From Isoetes taiwanensis (Eukaryota > Streptophyta > Lycopodiopsida > Isoetales > Isoetaceae): a DNA stretch of 64,000 nt. The first letter of the stretch is position 1; each line of letters opens with the position of its first letter. The stretch spans positions 7,407,961 through 7,471,960 of the forward strand of contig JAJEKV010000022.1 in NCBI GenBank assembly GCA_021234155.1, given 5' to 3'. Below are positions 1-12,405 of this stretch, in pieces. The notes under the pieces are model-generated. The model searched no databases. It worked only from the letters and a program-made list of their open reading frames with translations, and was not told the DNA's origin. A program made the position numbers and the translations under genes.

Positions 1-115
1 AGAATAGAATAGAATAGAATAGAATAGTCAGTTTAGAGTAGAGTAAAGTAGAGTAGAGTAGAGTAGAATAGAATAGAATAGAATAGAATAGAATAGAATA
101 GAATAGAGAAGTGAA
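1..115. repeat. (AGAAT)n pentanucleotide microsatellite
   Basis: Uninterrupted AGAAT/TAGAA units run at 1-27 and again at about 59-112, separated by imperfect GAGTA units. The same pentanucleotide, read as ATTCT on the other strand, recurs near 1604, 27614, 38144, 39751 and 43098. It is therefore a dispersed microsatellite in this genome. No gene is seen in it. Confidence 0.9.
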
Positions 116-1871
116 GGAGAGTTTTATCTGAACGATCAAATTTGAAATTGTAGCGATCAAAGCACATGCAAGCAGGGTAGATGAACTTCATATTTGAGTT
201 GATTCATGTTCTTTTCAAACCAGACATCGTATGGGTTCTTGTACCCAAGTAGTGGCCAGAAAAATGGAGGCCTGAAAGGGAGGTGCTGGATTGCGTTTCT
301 GGTTTAATTAAGCTGGTATGAAAACCCTTCTTCGAGACGTGCTTTGCTACAAGGAATGATTTGATTGCAGAGCAGATTAGATAAGTTTGTTTTTTTGGAT
401 GAGATCATATGTCAAACCGATGCCATATACATGTAGATGGGGTCGGATTAATGTGTTGCCAAATCCTGAAGCTTTGGAGATGACAAAGATAATGTTAGAT
501 TTGGTTATGACATTGTGATTTGAGCCACCTTGAAGTTGTCTATTGGATAAAATTCTTTAGAACTAGTATTTGGGTAAGTCCGAGATGTTGATTTCAAGGT
601 TCTATTGCTTTTGCTTCACCCAAAATCATTTACATAGCTTCAATCTTCTGATCTATTTTTGGAATAGGTATTTGTGTTCAAATTTTTGGAATATTAGTAG
701 TTAAAATTATTGGCTTTATCTTTGTGCAACTGAAGATTATTATGTTCAAAAACTCGCTCTCTACTATGCCATCATTCACTCAACAGACTTCTTTATGGTA
801 TATATCTCAGTTGATTTGCTTTGTTGATGCAGACTTCCTAAAGGCTCTTGGATCACCTGGCCATCTATTGGATACAAGAAGCTCAAATAAGTGTATTTCT
901 CACATGCAACTCCTTCGACATGATGCATAGTTGTTTAAATAATTTATGTAGGCTGTAATACTTCTACCATGTGGCTTGGATTGGTCGTTTCTATCCATCT
1001 AGGTTTTGTTGTGCCAATTTCAACCAAATATCCCCCTGATCTTCAAAAATATAACAAGCAATTTCAAGCATTGTTTTTTGCACCATCAACCCGGGGATTC
1101 GGTATTGTTTAAGATATGGGGCATGTGTGTGCAATAAAAGGGTTTTTTTTTTCACCATTTTATATTTGTACACTTAACATTACGGGAATTTTTCGCCATT
1201 ATCTGGGGCAAGATATATACTTTAAGGCTTAAATTATCTTCTGAAAATTAGTATATTAGGGATGTTTTCGGCCACCCTTCAAATGCAAACGTCCATAGCC
1301 CCTTATTACTGAGTGCACCCCCCGGCCATCAACCTGCTATCTGGAGCCTTCATTTTCCTCTGCATATTTTATTTCCTTAGCATTTCCATTTTGTTGTCAT
1401 GTTTTATTTCTTCTTAGCATTTCCATTTTGTTGTCTAGATTTGAACACAATAGATGCAAATTTAAGAATTCTATGTGAATTGTTCTCCAAGCAGGATTTT
1501 GGTTTTAGAATTTGATTGCCATGTACGTGAACTTTCCAATGATCTCCATATTTGAAAGCTCTATATATTGGCACTGAAAAGTACTGGAATCCATTTAATC
1601 TTCTATTCTATTCTATTCTTCAACTGATTCTCACTTTATTATTATTTGAGTTTATAAATTATAACAACTAGATATATCAGGATCTGGCTTTATCTTTAAT
1701 ATGTCAGATTGGTATAAAGCCTTTTAGAGGTAGTGTTTAGGTAAGTTTGGGACTGGATTTTGATTTTAAGATTCTTTTGCTTTTGATTTGCTAGAATTAT
1801 TTCAGACGAAACAGATATTTTGATTCGACATTGTATATTCAATTTCTTTCTTAGATTATTGGCTTTTATCT

Positions 1872-1879
1872 CTAGGAAT
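1872..1879. repeat. 8-bp target-site duplication, left copy (CTAGGAAT)
   Basis: The octamer CTAGGAAT directly precedes the left terminus of the hAT-like element and is repeated exactly at 2683-2690 directly after its right terminus. Eight base pairs is the target duplication length of the hAT superfamily. Confidence 0.85.
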
Positions 1880-2682
1880 CAGTGTTGTCATGTACGTCCT
1901 GTACAAGTACGGTACTAGACGTACACAAGCGTACAGGACGCTTAGAAGACGTTCGGAGTTCAAAGTACGTTAAGTACGTTTTTTTTTGTTTTGTTTAGTA
2001 CGCGTACAGTACGTTGCGTACGTCTAGTACGTCTAGTACGTCTAGTACTTCTGCCAAATGTCCATTTGCCCATTTTTCATAGTTATGCTATCTGACCATG
2101 GGCCTCGCTACCAGTGACAGAATCTCTTTGCACTCCTATTAAATATATATGAAATTGCAATTATTTATACAAAAAAAAGCCAAAGCCAAAGCCAAAGCCT
2201 CTTATTTAACAAAGCCAAAGCCTCTTATTTTTTAACAATTGCAATGAAAAAGCCATGTGTTGAATCACGAAAAACTTTTTTTAAAGCAAAGCCTTAGTTC
2301 ACGTTGCTTTGCAATAAGGTACACAAGATATGTTGATCTTTTTTGCATGTTACTTTAGATAAAGATACTTTTGCATGCTCCAGGTCCCTAATTAACTTGC
2401 CAAATGATGTATTAGCTTGGTAAAAATGATGTATTTCACCCTAGCAATGGGCCTAAGGGGTGCAAGGAAAAGTAATGGCCATATTGTAAAAAGTTGCATT
2501 TAGACATGTTTAGTACCTTATTAGGACGTTAAGTACGTCCCGTACAAGTACTTATGATAAGTACGGTACTTAAAAATTTTCAAAGAACTTTTGCAGTTTT
2601 TTTTCATGTACAGCACGTCTAGTACTTTCCATGAGGTACTGGACGTCCATAAAGGATACGTACGCGTACGTAAACAACATTG
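1880..2682. mobile_element. Non-autonomous hAT transposon, 803 bp
   Basis: The element starts CAGTGTTGTCATGTACG and ends with the inverse of CAATGTTGTTTACGTACG, an imperfect terminal inverted repeat of about 17 bp with typical hAT ends. It is flanked by an exact 8-bp duplication. Its first and last 150-200 bp are crowded with GTACG/CGTAC motifs, probable subterminal transposase-binding sites. The interior is AT-rich, has a small AAAGCC tandem repeat near 2180, and contains no transposase frame, so it must have been moved by an enzyme encoded elsewhere. It sits inside the second copy of the duplicated host segment. Confidence 0.85.
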
Positions 2683-2690
2683 CTAGGAAT
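2683..2690. repeat. 8-bp target-site duplication, right copy (CTAGGAAT)
   Basis: Exact repeat of 1872-1879, immediately outside the right end of the hAT element. The sequence after it (caagtgttgatttcaag) continues the host repeat, which is also seen near 578 without an insertion. Confidence 0.85.
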
Positions 2691-3169
2691 CAAGTGTTGA
2701 TTTCAAGATCCTTTTGCTTTTGATTTCCTAGTGTAGATTCGTTTCCGTTTTAGTTATTTCAAATTATTGGCTTTTATCTTTGGGCAAAAGAAACGATATT
2801 TCGGTTCGACAATGTAGGTTCATTTCTGTTTTAGATATTTCAAATGGCTTCTATTTTTGGGCAACTAATGGATCATTTTATTGCTAAATTCGCTCTTTGC
2901 TACAACATCACTTACTGAATGAACCTCTTATATTTCTCATGTGGTATATATCTATTGATGTCTTTGATTTTCTTTGTTGGTGCAGAAGTCCCAAGGTTCT
3001 TGAAACACTTTGCCATCTATTGTATAGTAGAACCTCAGATAATGGTATTTCCCACATGAAATCCAACTTCTTCAACATGTTAAATTATTGCTTGAATAGG
3101 ACACTGCACTTCCCAACTCTATGCAAGTCCTTGAAAAGATGTCAATCATGAGGATGTCCAATAGAAGAT

Positions 3170-3560
3170 CGGCATCTAATTGATGTTGTGGAATGGCAAA
3201 CTATTGCATTCAACTGTTGTATGTGACGTAAATAATCACAGAGCCAAGTTTGTAATCCTGCATGAAATGTCGTGCAAGTATTTAGCATATTCCCTAGCAT
3301 CTACTTGATATTGTGGAATGGAAAATTATTGTTCCAACTATATGTGATGCGAATGTATAGTTTAAAAATCACAAAGCCAAGTGTACCTGTCATCTACTTT
3401 ATGTTGTGGATAAATTATTGCTTCAACTACTTATGTGATGTAAATGTGTGGTTGAAAAATCACAGAGCCAAGTGTGTAATCATTATGGTATGCTATGCAA
3501 GTAATGCAGTTGCTCGGCATTTACTTGATATTGTGGATTGAATCGCCAATTACTGCATTT
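3170..3560 (+). repeat. Imperfect tandem repeat, about 3.5 copies of 95-125 bp
   Basis: Copies begin near 3172, 3298, 3392 and 3511 with catctaCTTGATaTTGTGGA-like sequence. Most carry 'aatcaca(g/a)agccaagt' about 70-80 bp further on. Unit length varies because of small indels. No coding function is evident. Confidence 0.65.
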
Positions 3561-4030
3561 TTCTGGTCTTTTTGTAGTAGAAAAGGGCTTCTAGATTGGA
3601 AATGTATGAATCTTCTATATGACTACAGCTTCGTACTTGTGGGCTCTTAATAATGTCCTTCATATTTGGTGCAATTCTAATAATATAGATTATTTGCATT
3701 AAATAAATTGGTCTCTTCTTTACCAATGAAAACTATACAATATTCTAAACCAACATATTTTGCGATTGGCATCAATTCTTTGCTGTAGACATTGGCTAGT
3801 GTACCTGTCGAGTTCCACGGAGAAAACTGGAGTTCCGCATCACCCCTGCTCCTGCACATCACCAACCCAAAAACACAATAGAGAAAAATAAAAAACCTTG
3901 AAAAGCGAGGGGCTATTCAAGTGTGCCATGCCACAAAACCTCAAAAAATGAGGGGCTGGTCATGCATACCATGCGATAATTTTTTACAAACAACATCATA
4001 CAAATAACAAAATTAAGAGAGGGGGGACGG

Positions 4031-4580
4031 AAAACAAGGGAAACTGTTGAGAGATGAGAAAATGCCGGTGAGAAGCCAATGAAGAACTCTGCAAGAAATG
4101 GTGATCTCCCAGCTGAATGAGTGCCCCAAAAATGCATGTGATATATGCATGCGACGCATGCTCTGCATGCATGCTCGTTTTACTCAAGAATCTTGATCCG
4201 CTGCACGGATCGATCGAATCCTCGTACTGCAGCTTGCATGAAATAATAACATCCCAAAACCAGAGAACTTCCAACTAGATCTAAGGTGAAGGCCGAAAGA
4301 TTGTCCAAGAAACGGCTGAGATAAGAAGAGGTAAGAAATAGAATAAGCAGTGCCAAGAAATGTCAATCCATGCAATAAGAAGATCCTCCTCTGCATGAGA
4401 TCATAGAACAAAAACAAGGGAAACTGTTGAGAGATTAGAAAGCGTCGATGTGAAGTTGATGAAGAACTCTGCAAGAAATAATGATCTCTTAACTGAATGA
4501 ACGGCCCAAAAATGCATGCAATTCATGCACACATGCTCGTCTTGCTCGAGAATCTCGATCCCCGCAGATCGATTGGATTT
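4031..4580. repeat. Two-copy direct repeat (offset 380 bp)
   Basis: A block starting AAAACAAGGGAAACTGTTGA at 4031 recurs at 4411. Each copy runs for about 165-185 bp and ends in a GATCGAT-rich stretch preceded by several CATGCATGC-type palindromic words. A short string, TTGCGATTGGCAT, occurs both before the first copy (about 3759) and after the second (about 4577), which may mark the limits of one larger inserted or duplicated unit. The gap 3600-4030 and the stretch 4600-5560 show no gene. Confidence 0.6.
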
Positions 4581-5560
4581 TGCGATTGGCATAAATTCAG
4601 CATTGGACAGACATACAATATTTGTCTGGTCTTATCACACAATATTTTATTGAGCATGACAATAACATAGTCACTCTAAATTAAACCTGCATGTGTCATA
4701 ACCCAATTGACAACCTTCGTCGATAAACCTTCACTCCCACCTCCCAGAATCGACTTCCAATGCTAAACATGTTGTGTGCCATGCCTGCACTCACTGATGA
4801 GCCATAAGAAGTAGTGTCATTTGAATGGTTGTCGATGCCATCAAAGACAACTGAGGGGCCTTCATTTGCTATTATCCTATTGTCTAATAGTGCAAAAAAA
4901 TATGTCCAAACGTCAACAAAATATCAACTGTACTAGAACTACAACTCCATGGTTGGATATAACACTAATACATTGCTTGCACGTAGAATAGTGCTTCAAA
5001 GTTGGTTCAATGATTTCTTAGTATTTACAATAGATATATAAAATTAACACCATTAAGTCCATTCCCTCAAACCTTATAGTATTCTGCAAACCTCAATATA
5101 CAGTATACAAAAGCTTGTACATACAATAAACGAGGATCACTATGTATGGTCCACATCGAGGAATAAAGGCCAAATATGCCCATCCAACAGCTCTCACTGT
5201 CCTACGTAATCCCCCCTTGTGAATATGCACCCAAACTAAAGGGGGTTTCAGGGGGATTTTAACTTATAATTGTGGTTTGTGTTAATTAATGTTAATGGTA
5301 GTTATTTTTTGGTGGTTGTATTATAAAAACTAATTTAGGCCCTTCGGGCCCTAAAAATGCAAACATAGGTAAACAACAATGCATAATAGTAATAATGGAT
5401 TGTTTAGTACTTGTTTATTGTTGGTTGTAATATTAAAAAAAAAATTTACAAAATACTTGCTAGAATCTGATCTAGCAAATACTATACTTCAAGAACTAAA
5501 CCTAGTTAGAAATTGAGAATTTGTCTGTCCTGGTTTAAATCAGGCCCACACCCTTCACCT

Positions 5561-5911
5561 GGCACAAATATATGGTAAGGTATTACACCTAGCATTCTCT
5601 AGTAAAAGCCAAATTAATGGTTCACATAGTAGAGGGTTGGGATTCCAAACCCCAAGACTATGCAGCCCCAAAGCACTGGCACAAATACATGGTACAACAT
5701 TACACCTAGCATTCTCTAGTAGAGGCCAAATTACTGGTTCACATAGTAGAGGGCTGAGATTCCAAACCCCAGGACTATGTGGCCCCAAAGCAATGGCACA
5801 GATACATGGTAAGGCATTACACCTAGAATTCTATAGTAAATGTCAAATTAATGATTCACATAGTAGAGGGCTGAGATTCCAAACCCCAAAACTATGTAGC
5901 CCCAAAATCCT
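5561..5911. repeat. Tandem repeat, three copies of 117 bp
   Basis: Units starting ggcacaaata(t/c)atgg lie at 5561, 5678 and 5795, a constant period of 117 bp (39 codons). Because the period is divisible by three, frames stay open through the array on both strands, giving a 39-residue repeating peptide on the plus strand (5637-5933) and another on the minus strand (5555-5788). I recognise neither peptide. The open frames are most simply explained by the period. Confidence 0.85.
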
Positions 5912-8313
5912 GACCTGTAATTGGTTGATTTAGAATATAATATTTTAATATGGAAGGTAAATCAATCTTTATCCAAACCACTAGATTCTCAGTATAAGGG
6001 AACTGAATATTCAAACCCCAAAACACCCTTTATCTTTGTGTAATTCATAACCTTGGTAACACCCTAATTATTTAAGGATATCAACATTATTATTATGTCA
6101 GACTTATAGAAGTGTGCATACTCGTCATTCTTCGTAGTGTCCAAAATCAGTAGGGAACACTTTGTTTCTTTTAAATTTTAATGTTCGTACATCTGTGATG
6201 TTTTTTCCTTGACATATATTCAGCATAACCACCATAACTAATGCAGGTATCTTTTTTAAGATAATGCCACATGCACTGCAATATGATGCAACTTATCTTG
6301 CGCTGAAATGCACCTATAAACACCAAAATATAAATCTTATCTCAAAGTATAGACATTGTTTCCAAAATTGCTTTTTATTTTTTAATTTTTCAAGGCGTTA
6401 CAAAATCTTTGTAAAGACCACCGTCATATCCTATTGTTTAAGTTTGGATTTTTCAGTTTGGTCGAAAACTTTTTAGTTTTTTTTTTTTTAAGTCAATTTC
6501 GTCAGATTTTTAATGTTTTTGGATGCCGTTAAATATTTCCGACTTTCCAAAAATCGGGACGCTCTTTTTTTTTTGTGGCATGATTTCGACTTCTTTTCTC
6601 CTTTCGGTGGGCAGACCCAGCGTGCTCATGTCATGGCTGCATCGTGGTGTGCATGCCGGATTTGTTGAATCGGGAAAATGGATTGCGCTTATGCTAGGTC
6701 GTTATGCATCCATGGCGTTCAACAGGATTTTGGATCACGTCGTTCTGCTCAATTTCCAACAGGTAACATCTTCCTTCTCAGATTTTCATGCTTCTGGCAT
6801 CAAAATGTTTGCATCTACCTTCTCTTCCGACTACACCCAACACTCCTCCTTTTTCGTTTTTCAGATATTCGTGACCAGCAGATGGATGTACATTTTCGTG
6901 CAGCAGCTGATGATATTTTCATTTTGAAATGGATAGACCCACTCCATCTTGCAATTCCGGCCACTGGCTTAGCTTACAGAGCATAAACAGCCAATTTACC
7001 GATTCTGGACATTCTGAAGGCGTATTTCAGCATTTACAGTTTTGATCTATGTTTTTGTTGCTGCATGTGATATGGATTTTTTTTTTGTGTGTGTGTATGT
7101 TGTTTGCAAATAACGAAGGAATTGCCAGGGCAAACCGATGAGGAGAGTAGTTGTTTTTGGTCAGCAGCTTTTGATCACAGATCCAAATCACAACTTTAAG
7201 GTATTCAGTAGATTCCTCATCAAAGAACTATTGCCTCATTCCTAGCCATAAATCATCTTCTCAATAAGCATCTTTGATCTCTTAAAAACCATCACATCAC
7301 AATCCATACATCAATCAATATGATGTGCATCCATATATGTGTTTGATGTTAGTACAGAGTTTATGCAAAAATCCAAGCAACTCAGTCTAGCACAACTAAT
7401 TGGCCTTGCAAACTCTCAACACCTTATGCAATTACATGGACCTTGGTTTCCATCACTTCCCAAGTGATACCACCATGCTCTCTACCTGAACTATCATTAG
7501 AGGTTCTTGATGTACGTAGCCTTATTTTTCTTGCCTGGATCATCATGGGACATCATGGGACTCATGTTACACTTGATCTCATGCCCAGCTGATGCTTATG
7601 AGACGAGACAATAAGTAGTACAACCCGTATATTTGCTTGCAAGTGTCTTGCACGCATGAATTACCTAAATCAATCCAACTTAAATTGGTCCACTAGTACT
7701 ACACCTTCTTAACCTCGTCAAAAGCTTTTCATAGCTCCAATCAATACTTGAACTTCATTCAAGAGATTCATGTGGGCTTTAATTTCCCATAATTTGATCA
7801 TACACTTTCAACCATAGATAGTCAAGCCCAGAAAAATTTTGAACCCCAAGGCACTCTTAAAAGTGAAACTATTCTTATACGGCTCGCCCCTTACTATGAT
7901 CAGCTTTCGAAAGTGAATAACCATTATATCAGTGAGAAAATCATAGATATGATCCAAGCATCAGTGAACTTACGAATATGTGCCACAAAAGTCAATTTCC
8001 TTTTGTTCTAACACATAATCACTGCTTTGACAATCTGAAATTAAAAGTGTAATATACATCTTACTTTACAGAATAAGGTTTTATTATAATATCTACACGA
8101 GCACAGCTTCAACATACTGGGTAATAAGATGTAAGTCCCCTTGGGTACAGGAATTTCACAGCTCCTAGTTGTGTATAGAGAGTTAGTTCTTCAGGAATAT
8201 AACCCAACAAACATTCTTGTTTTCGAATATTGAGATTTTCTAACCCATCTTAGTGATTCAGTTTTGAACATAAGTAAAGATTTATATGGAACCACACAGT
8301 TCGATCAATAGAC
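5912..8313. other. No recognisable gene; one ambiguous exon-like frame
   Basis: This stretch is AT-rich. At 6523-6927 (+) there is an open frame of 134 codons containing a possible donor at 6764 (caacag/gtaaca) and a pyrimidine-rich acceptor before about 6865 (tttttcag/atattc). This could be a two-exon remnant, but I see no known domain. The rest, 6990-8313, shows nothing I can support. Confidence 0.4.
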
Positions 8314-8356
8314 CGATTGGTCTCCATGGACGATAAAAATACCTTCCTTCCTTCCT
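8314..8356 (+). repeat. Dispersed motif (CCATGGACGATAAAA) followed by CCTT repeat
   Basis: The sequence tctccatggacgataaaaa is followed by (CCTT)n. Near-identical copies followed by ATTCT repeats occur at 39731 and 43061. The pattern resembles the shared 3' tail of a short interspersed element, but the bodies upstream do not obviously match. Confidence 0.45.
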
Positions 8357-9043
8357 TATATTCTAATCAATATTATAGCTTTGTTTTTATATTGATTCAT
8401 CCTCCTAGAGGCACCCTCTAAAATCAATTTAAATCTGTTAATCCCGTGCCCAAAGGCACAAGACTATATCTAAGGTACCCAAATGAGCCTAAGGGCAAAG
8501 GCCAAGCATCCACATCAGGAGCTAAGACCAGCCCACTAAGAAGAAGAGACCAAGAGAGTCTACGGCATAAAGGAATCCGCGGCCCCTCAGCCTTCAGTGC
8601 CACAAATCACGGAGGGTTCCAGAGATCATGGCAGTGCTACCTGTGAGGTCGACAGAGATTTTGGGGATTAGATAACCGACGATTCTCAAACGATAACCTT
8701 TTTGCTATTCTGAGCCAGAGGTCATTGTATACTATATATCAGAAGTTTAGATTTAGAATTTTAAACAAGTCCATGCATTTTTGTTGTCTCACCTCCTTTT
8801 GGGAGATTTCATGTATTCTCAATGATCAGTCAAGATTTTTACTCATTTCATTGTGGTTCCTTCCTTTTTGCTTCTTGTTTCCCTTTTTTCTCTTATTATT
8901 ACCAAAAGCCCGTGTGACATTCTCATGTACAGGAGTTCTTGTTGGACGCCAAGATTCTCACAGAGGATCGTCCCTCAAGCTCTCCCAAATCTGGGTTCTA
9001 AACATTGTTATCTATTGCCTGATCTTAGTCCTTTTCTTTCCAG

Positions 9044-10483
9044 ATGTCTTTCCAAACTTTCACTCAAGAAGAGCTCCTCAACCAAACAGCTGCTCGCCTC
9101 GTCCGCCATCAGCACCGTGATGCTGATCTTGACTCTTATTATGGAGAGGCTCCACCGACACCCCGGATCTTTCCTGACTAGGGTCTTCCACGCATTGCCG
9201 CAATTCTTCTCAACCGCATTCACCTCGTCAACCTCGTGTTCAGCCAACTCCCCCGTATTTTCAAACTCCAAAAAGCACTTATATGCATATGCCTCCCATG
9301 CCCACTCTTGTACCCTCCCAACCCACATCACCACAACATGGCATGGCTTAATCTCAGGTCTCTTTTGGTCCCACCTATGTCAATGAGTTTCCATCATCCC
9401 CGACTTTTCAACCACCGGTCAATGTTTACAATATTGGTGACCTCACGCTTGATCGGGAGGGCTGCCCTGTTACACCGATTACAGACAACAAGATTGCTAC
9501 TGCCACAGCCCCTCACGGGTTTTCCATGATGCCTCCTACTACTGTCACAAGAGGACCTTCCACTTCTCATGCCCCTTGGCACTCTCATGTTCATGTGCCC
9601 CCACCACAGTATGTTTCTCCTCCTTTTTTGCTTCAAGCTTAAATTTGAAACTTCAGTACCCAATCTTTGGCAATACCAAATGCAAGCCCATCGTGGACCA
9701 AAGTGCACAAGCCCACATGGAAGAGTTTGAAGCACTTACAGTTCTCAATGGTCACTCCCAACCGCAAATCAAGTTTCACATTTTTTCCACCACGTTGCAT
9801 CGTACATCTCACCAATGACTCATGGCAAATAAAAGCCACTGAAAACAAAGCTGGAACAACTTCTGAAACAACTCAACGAACTTCAACAATAAGCTACGGA
9901 ATCTGCTCGTGATTTTGTCGACCATCTGCTGATTCTTGTGGGTAAACTTAAGGAATATCCCACACAAAGTCAAATTTTAGTATGGTTTCTCTAGGGCCTT
10001 CCTCCAACCATTCGACTCATGACTGAATATTTGTGCCCTAAATCCTTAACTCAAGCCATCGAGTTTGTCAATCATTCTGTCAATGTATCTTCTCGAGGAG
10101 TTTCCCTCACGGATCTCCCCTTCATGCATGCCACAACTAACTCTGTGACTCCTCAGCCTCAACATCGCAGTCAAATTTGGTGCCATCTTTGTAAGTATCA
10201 GGGCCATCTGGCTAATGAATATAATTCTACTAATGTCCCTCCTCATTGCAAACGCTACAATATGCGCAATCACACTATGGAAGAATGCACACATGCTAAA
10301 CCCACGCCCTTCCGCCAGAAAATGGTTTACAGCAAATGCCGCAGCAGCGTGGCCAGACTTCATGACAATCTTTTGATCGTGCTAAAGCTCAATGCTATCA
10401 CTGTAGATAATGGGGCTATACTACTACAATGTGCCCTCAACTCCCGCAAGTTCAAGTCAAGTTACCTAGTAGCAACCAAATAG
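9044..10483 (+). pseudogene. Ty3/gypsy gag remnant
   Basis: An ATG at 9044, right after ttttccag, opens about 45 codons (MSFQTFTQEELLNQT...) before a TAG. The capsid-like part is visible around 9900-10100, with ARDFVDHLLILV and GLPPTIRLMTEYLC, matching the general gag pattern of a helical region followed by a 'GLPP' turn. At about 10175-10290 are two zinc-knuckle-like units, CHLCKYQGHLANEY and CKRYNMRNHTMEEC, each with one expected cysteine replaced by tyrosine. Stops and frameshifts separate these pieces. In an intact element this protein would form the particle and bind RNA. This copy cannot. Confidence 0.7.
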
Positions 10484-11980
10484 CTTTCGTCTGTCTCACT
10501 GCTTATCAATTATGGGTTGCCAATGGTAAACAGGATCCAAGACCCATGCTGAAGAAACCGCCACGCACACCCCATCAATAGCCACCACTAGCACACACCA
10601 CTATTCAAGCCACTTGGATCAACAGGCTCAAGAAGAAATTTATCAGGCCTTAAATTCTCCGGTTCAACATTCCAATTTGGTAGGTCTGGTGTCACACCTG
10701 ACCCATGGCACACGACCTTATCAGGTTCTATCTCAGGACACGCGACTTGCTTATGCGGTTGATACTGTTTCAGCCGATTTTGCTCCCCAATCCATCCATT
10801 TTGTGCTTGATCGTGACCACCCCATGCCACATGTCATGCCCAAAGTTCACCAAAGTATTCTCCGTCTCATGCAAGTTGTAGAAGGACGAACATTGGCTAA
10901 TGTTCACGCTAGTATTCTTGCTCAGGCATGGGGAGCTGAACCTTTCGCATTCATGCCACCTTCACGCACTCGTTTGTACCCCAATATTGCTGCTAAAGTT
11001 TAACTCCTTAAAGAAATCACCGCATCCTTACCGAAGGAGCAGGCCTCAGTGGACACTCCTAGTGCTCCTCTGGTATCCCATTGGAACTTCAAGAGGAACT
11101 TGTGAAAATCAAAATTTTCCTCAGTTTGACTACTATTCTCAAATGTTGTCGGCTCTTCAGGACCAGTTGCCATTGCCCACTGTTCTTGTGGGAGCCATGG
11201 CCACTTCGACATCCACAATACATGCCACGATGGATACTCAGCAAATCAATCATGTCTAAATTGATGGTGGCAGTGCTGTTAATATTATTAAAGACCAAAG
11301 GCATCACTTCTCAGCTGACTATTAGCATTGGAGATCTCAAGTTCCCACTAGAATTCGGTAGAGAGCAAGCGAAGATCCAGGCGATTATGAAATGCTCGTT
11401 GGTAGATTTTTTTCTTCCCCAAGCTAAGGGCATCCATTACTGGGCAACTGATCAATTGGTTATTACGGATGGAGACTTGACAGCCACAATGGATCTAGAA
11501 ACAGGTAGATTTATTGCTATGGAACATGCTGAACCCTCTCTGTCTGATGGCGATTCAGATGAAGTACACAATACCTATCAACTTCAAGCTCCTGCTACTG
11601 AACTACCTCTCTCGGCTTATTCTAAATATGCAGATCCTTGGGGCGACGTGACCTTAGATCAGGACCAAGCGATTGCCACTCTACTTGATCCTTATCTAGC
11701 TCCTTGTCATCAAGTCAACCTGGCACCCTCTCTTGAAGACGCAGACCCCTTAGTACCTATTGAGGACACTACTATGCTCATGCACCAACCTCTGGTTGAT
11801 TTGACCCAAATGCCCTTGTTTTTCACCACTACAAGTGCAAGACCACCAGTTCTGCTGCAACCTCCTGCTCATCAGGTTTTGGATGCTGAGGTCATTGCAC
11901 ACATCCAAACTCCTGAGGTTGGAAAATCAAACCATTCGGCTGGTTGGAGGTCTCTCTCCACCATTCCGGGAGAAAGCTTA
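10484..11980 (+). pseudogene. Ty3/gypsy linker and protease-like remnant
   Basis: Around 11240-11275 the translated string IDGGSAVNII matches the retroelement aspartic protease active-site pattern (D-G/S-G). It is preceded directly by a TAA where the surrounding frame is otherwise open, consistent with a CAA-to-TAA change. Downstream, 11300-11980, is a long open frame rich in acidic residues and prolines that would link protease to RT. The peptide at 10614-11003 has no recognisable domain. The family assignment rests on position between gag and RT plus the short motif. Confidence 0.55.
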
Positions 11981-12371
11981 TAAATTGTTCAAGAAGTTTA
12001 AAGATATTTTTGCGTGGAGCTATAATGATTTACGTGGTATCAAGAAAGAATTAGGCAAACTCACAATCCCCACAAACCTAATTCCCTCACAGTACAGGCT
12101 CAACCCGAATTACCGTGACCGAGTGAAAGCTTAAATCGATAAACTTCTGGATGCCAGTCTCATTTATGAAGTAAAATATACGGAATGGGTGAGCCCTATC
12201 GTTATTGCTCTTAAATACAATGGGAAGCTCCGTATTTGTGTGGATTACAGAAAATTAAATCAGACTAAGAAATTATACAGCCACGGAGCGTGAAGCTCTC
12301 AATCTTATTTTTTGTGTTCAACGCTTTTGCCATTAATTCTTGGGTAGCAAAATTTAGTTTTTTGTTGATCA
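11930..12371 (+). pseudogene. Ty3/gypsy RT N-terminus joined to RNase H by an internal deletion
   Basis: The translation gives FKDIFAWSYNDLRGI, then DKLLDASLIYEVK and VSPIVIALKYNGKLRICVDYRKLN, the classic start of Ty3/gypsy RT. A TAA lies between, near 12132. At about 12265 the sequence jumps directly to NYTATEREALNLIFCVQRF, a signature normally found in RNase H several hundred residues later. The RT palm with its YxDD motif is therefore missing. RNase H reads on to FFVD at 12369, where the nested transposon begins. Confidence 0.8.
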
Positions 12372-12405
12372 GGGTGAAAGTATGCTAGTGGGTATCAAAA
12401 GCATG
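12372..12405 (+). repeat. Left terminal inverted repeat of the nested transposon
   Basis: Starts GGGTGAAAGTATGCTAGTGG and pairs, with a few mismatches and one indel, with the inverted right end at about 17890-17922. A perfect GCATGCGTCC/GGACGCATGC palindrome follows at about 12401-12420. Confidence 0.8.

Larger units (their letters stand above)
540..3090 (+). repeat. Diverged tandem duplication with exon-like ends
   Basis: A segment at about 540-935 is repeated in diverged form at about 1720-1870 plus 2691-3085. The second copy is split by the hAT element described separately. Each copy has a T-rich, intron-like stretch, an acceptor-like site (gatgcag near 831; ggtgcag near 2986), and a short open frame ending in a similar run (CISHMQ in the first, GISHMK in the second). 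Related short units of about 70 bp, containing 'attggcttttatct', also recur. I do not recognise the protein. It may be two copies of one exon from an unidentified gene, both probably dead. The stretch at 116-540 shows nothing I can name. Confidence 0.5.

Noticed and set aside
9008-9848. Minus-strand frames overlapping the Ty3 gag
   Set aside because: Shadows of the plus-strand gag remnant.
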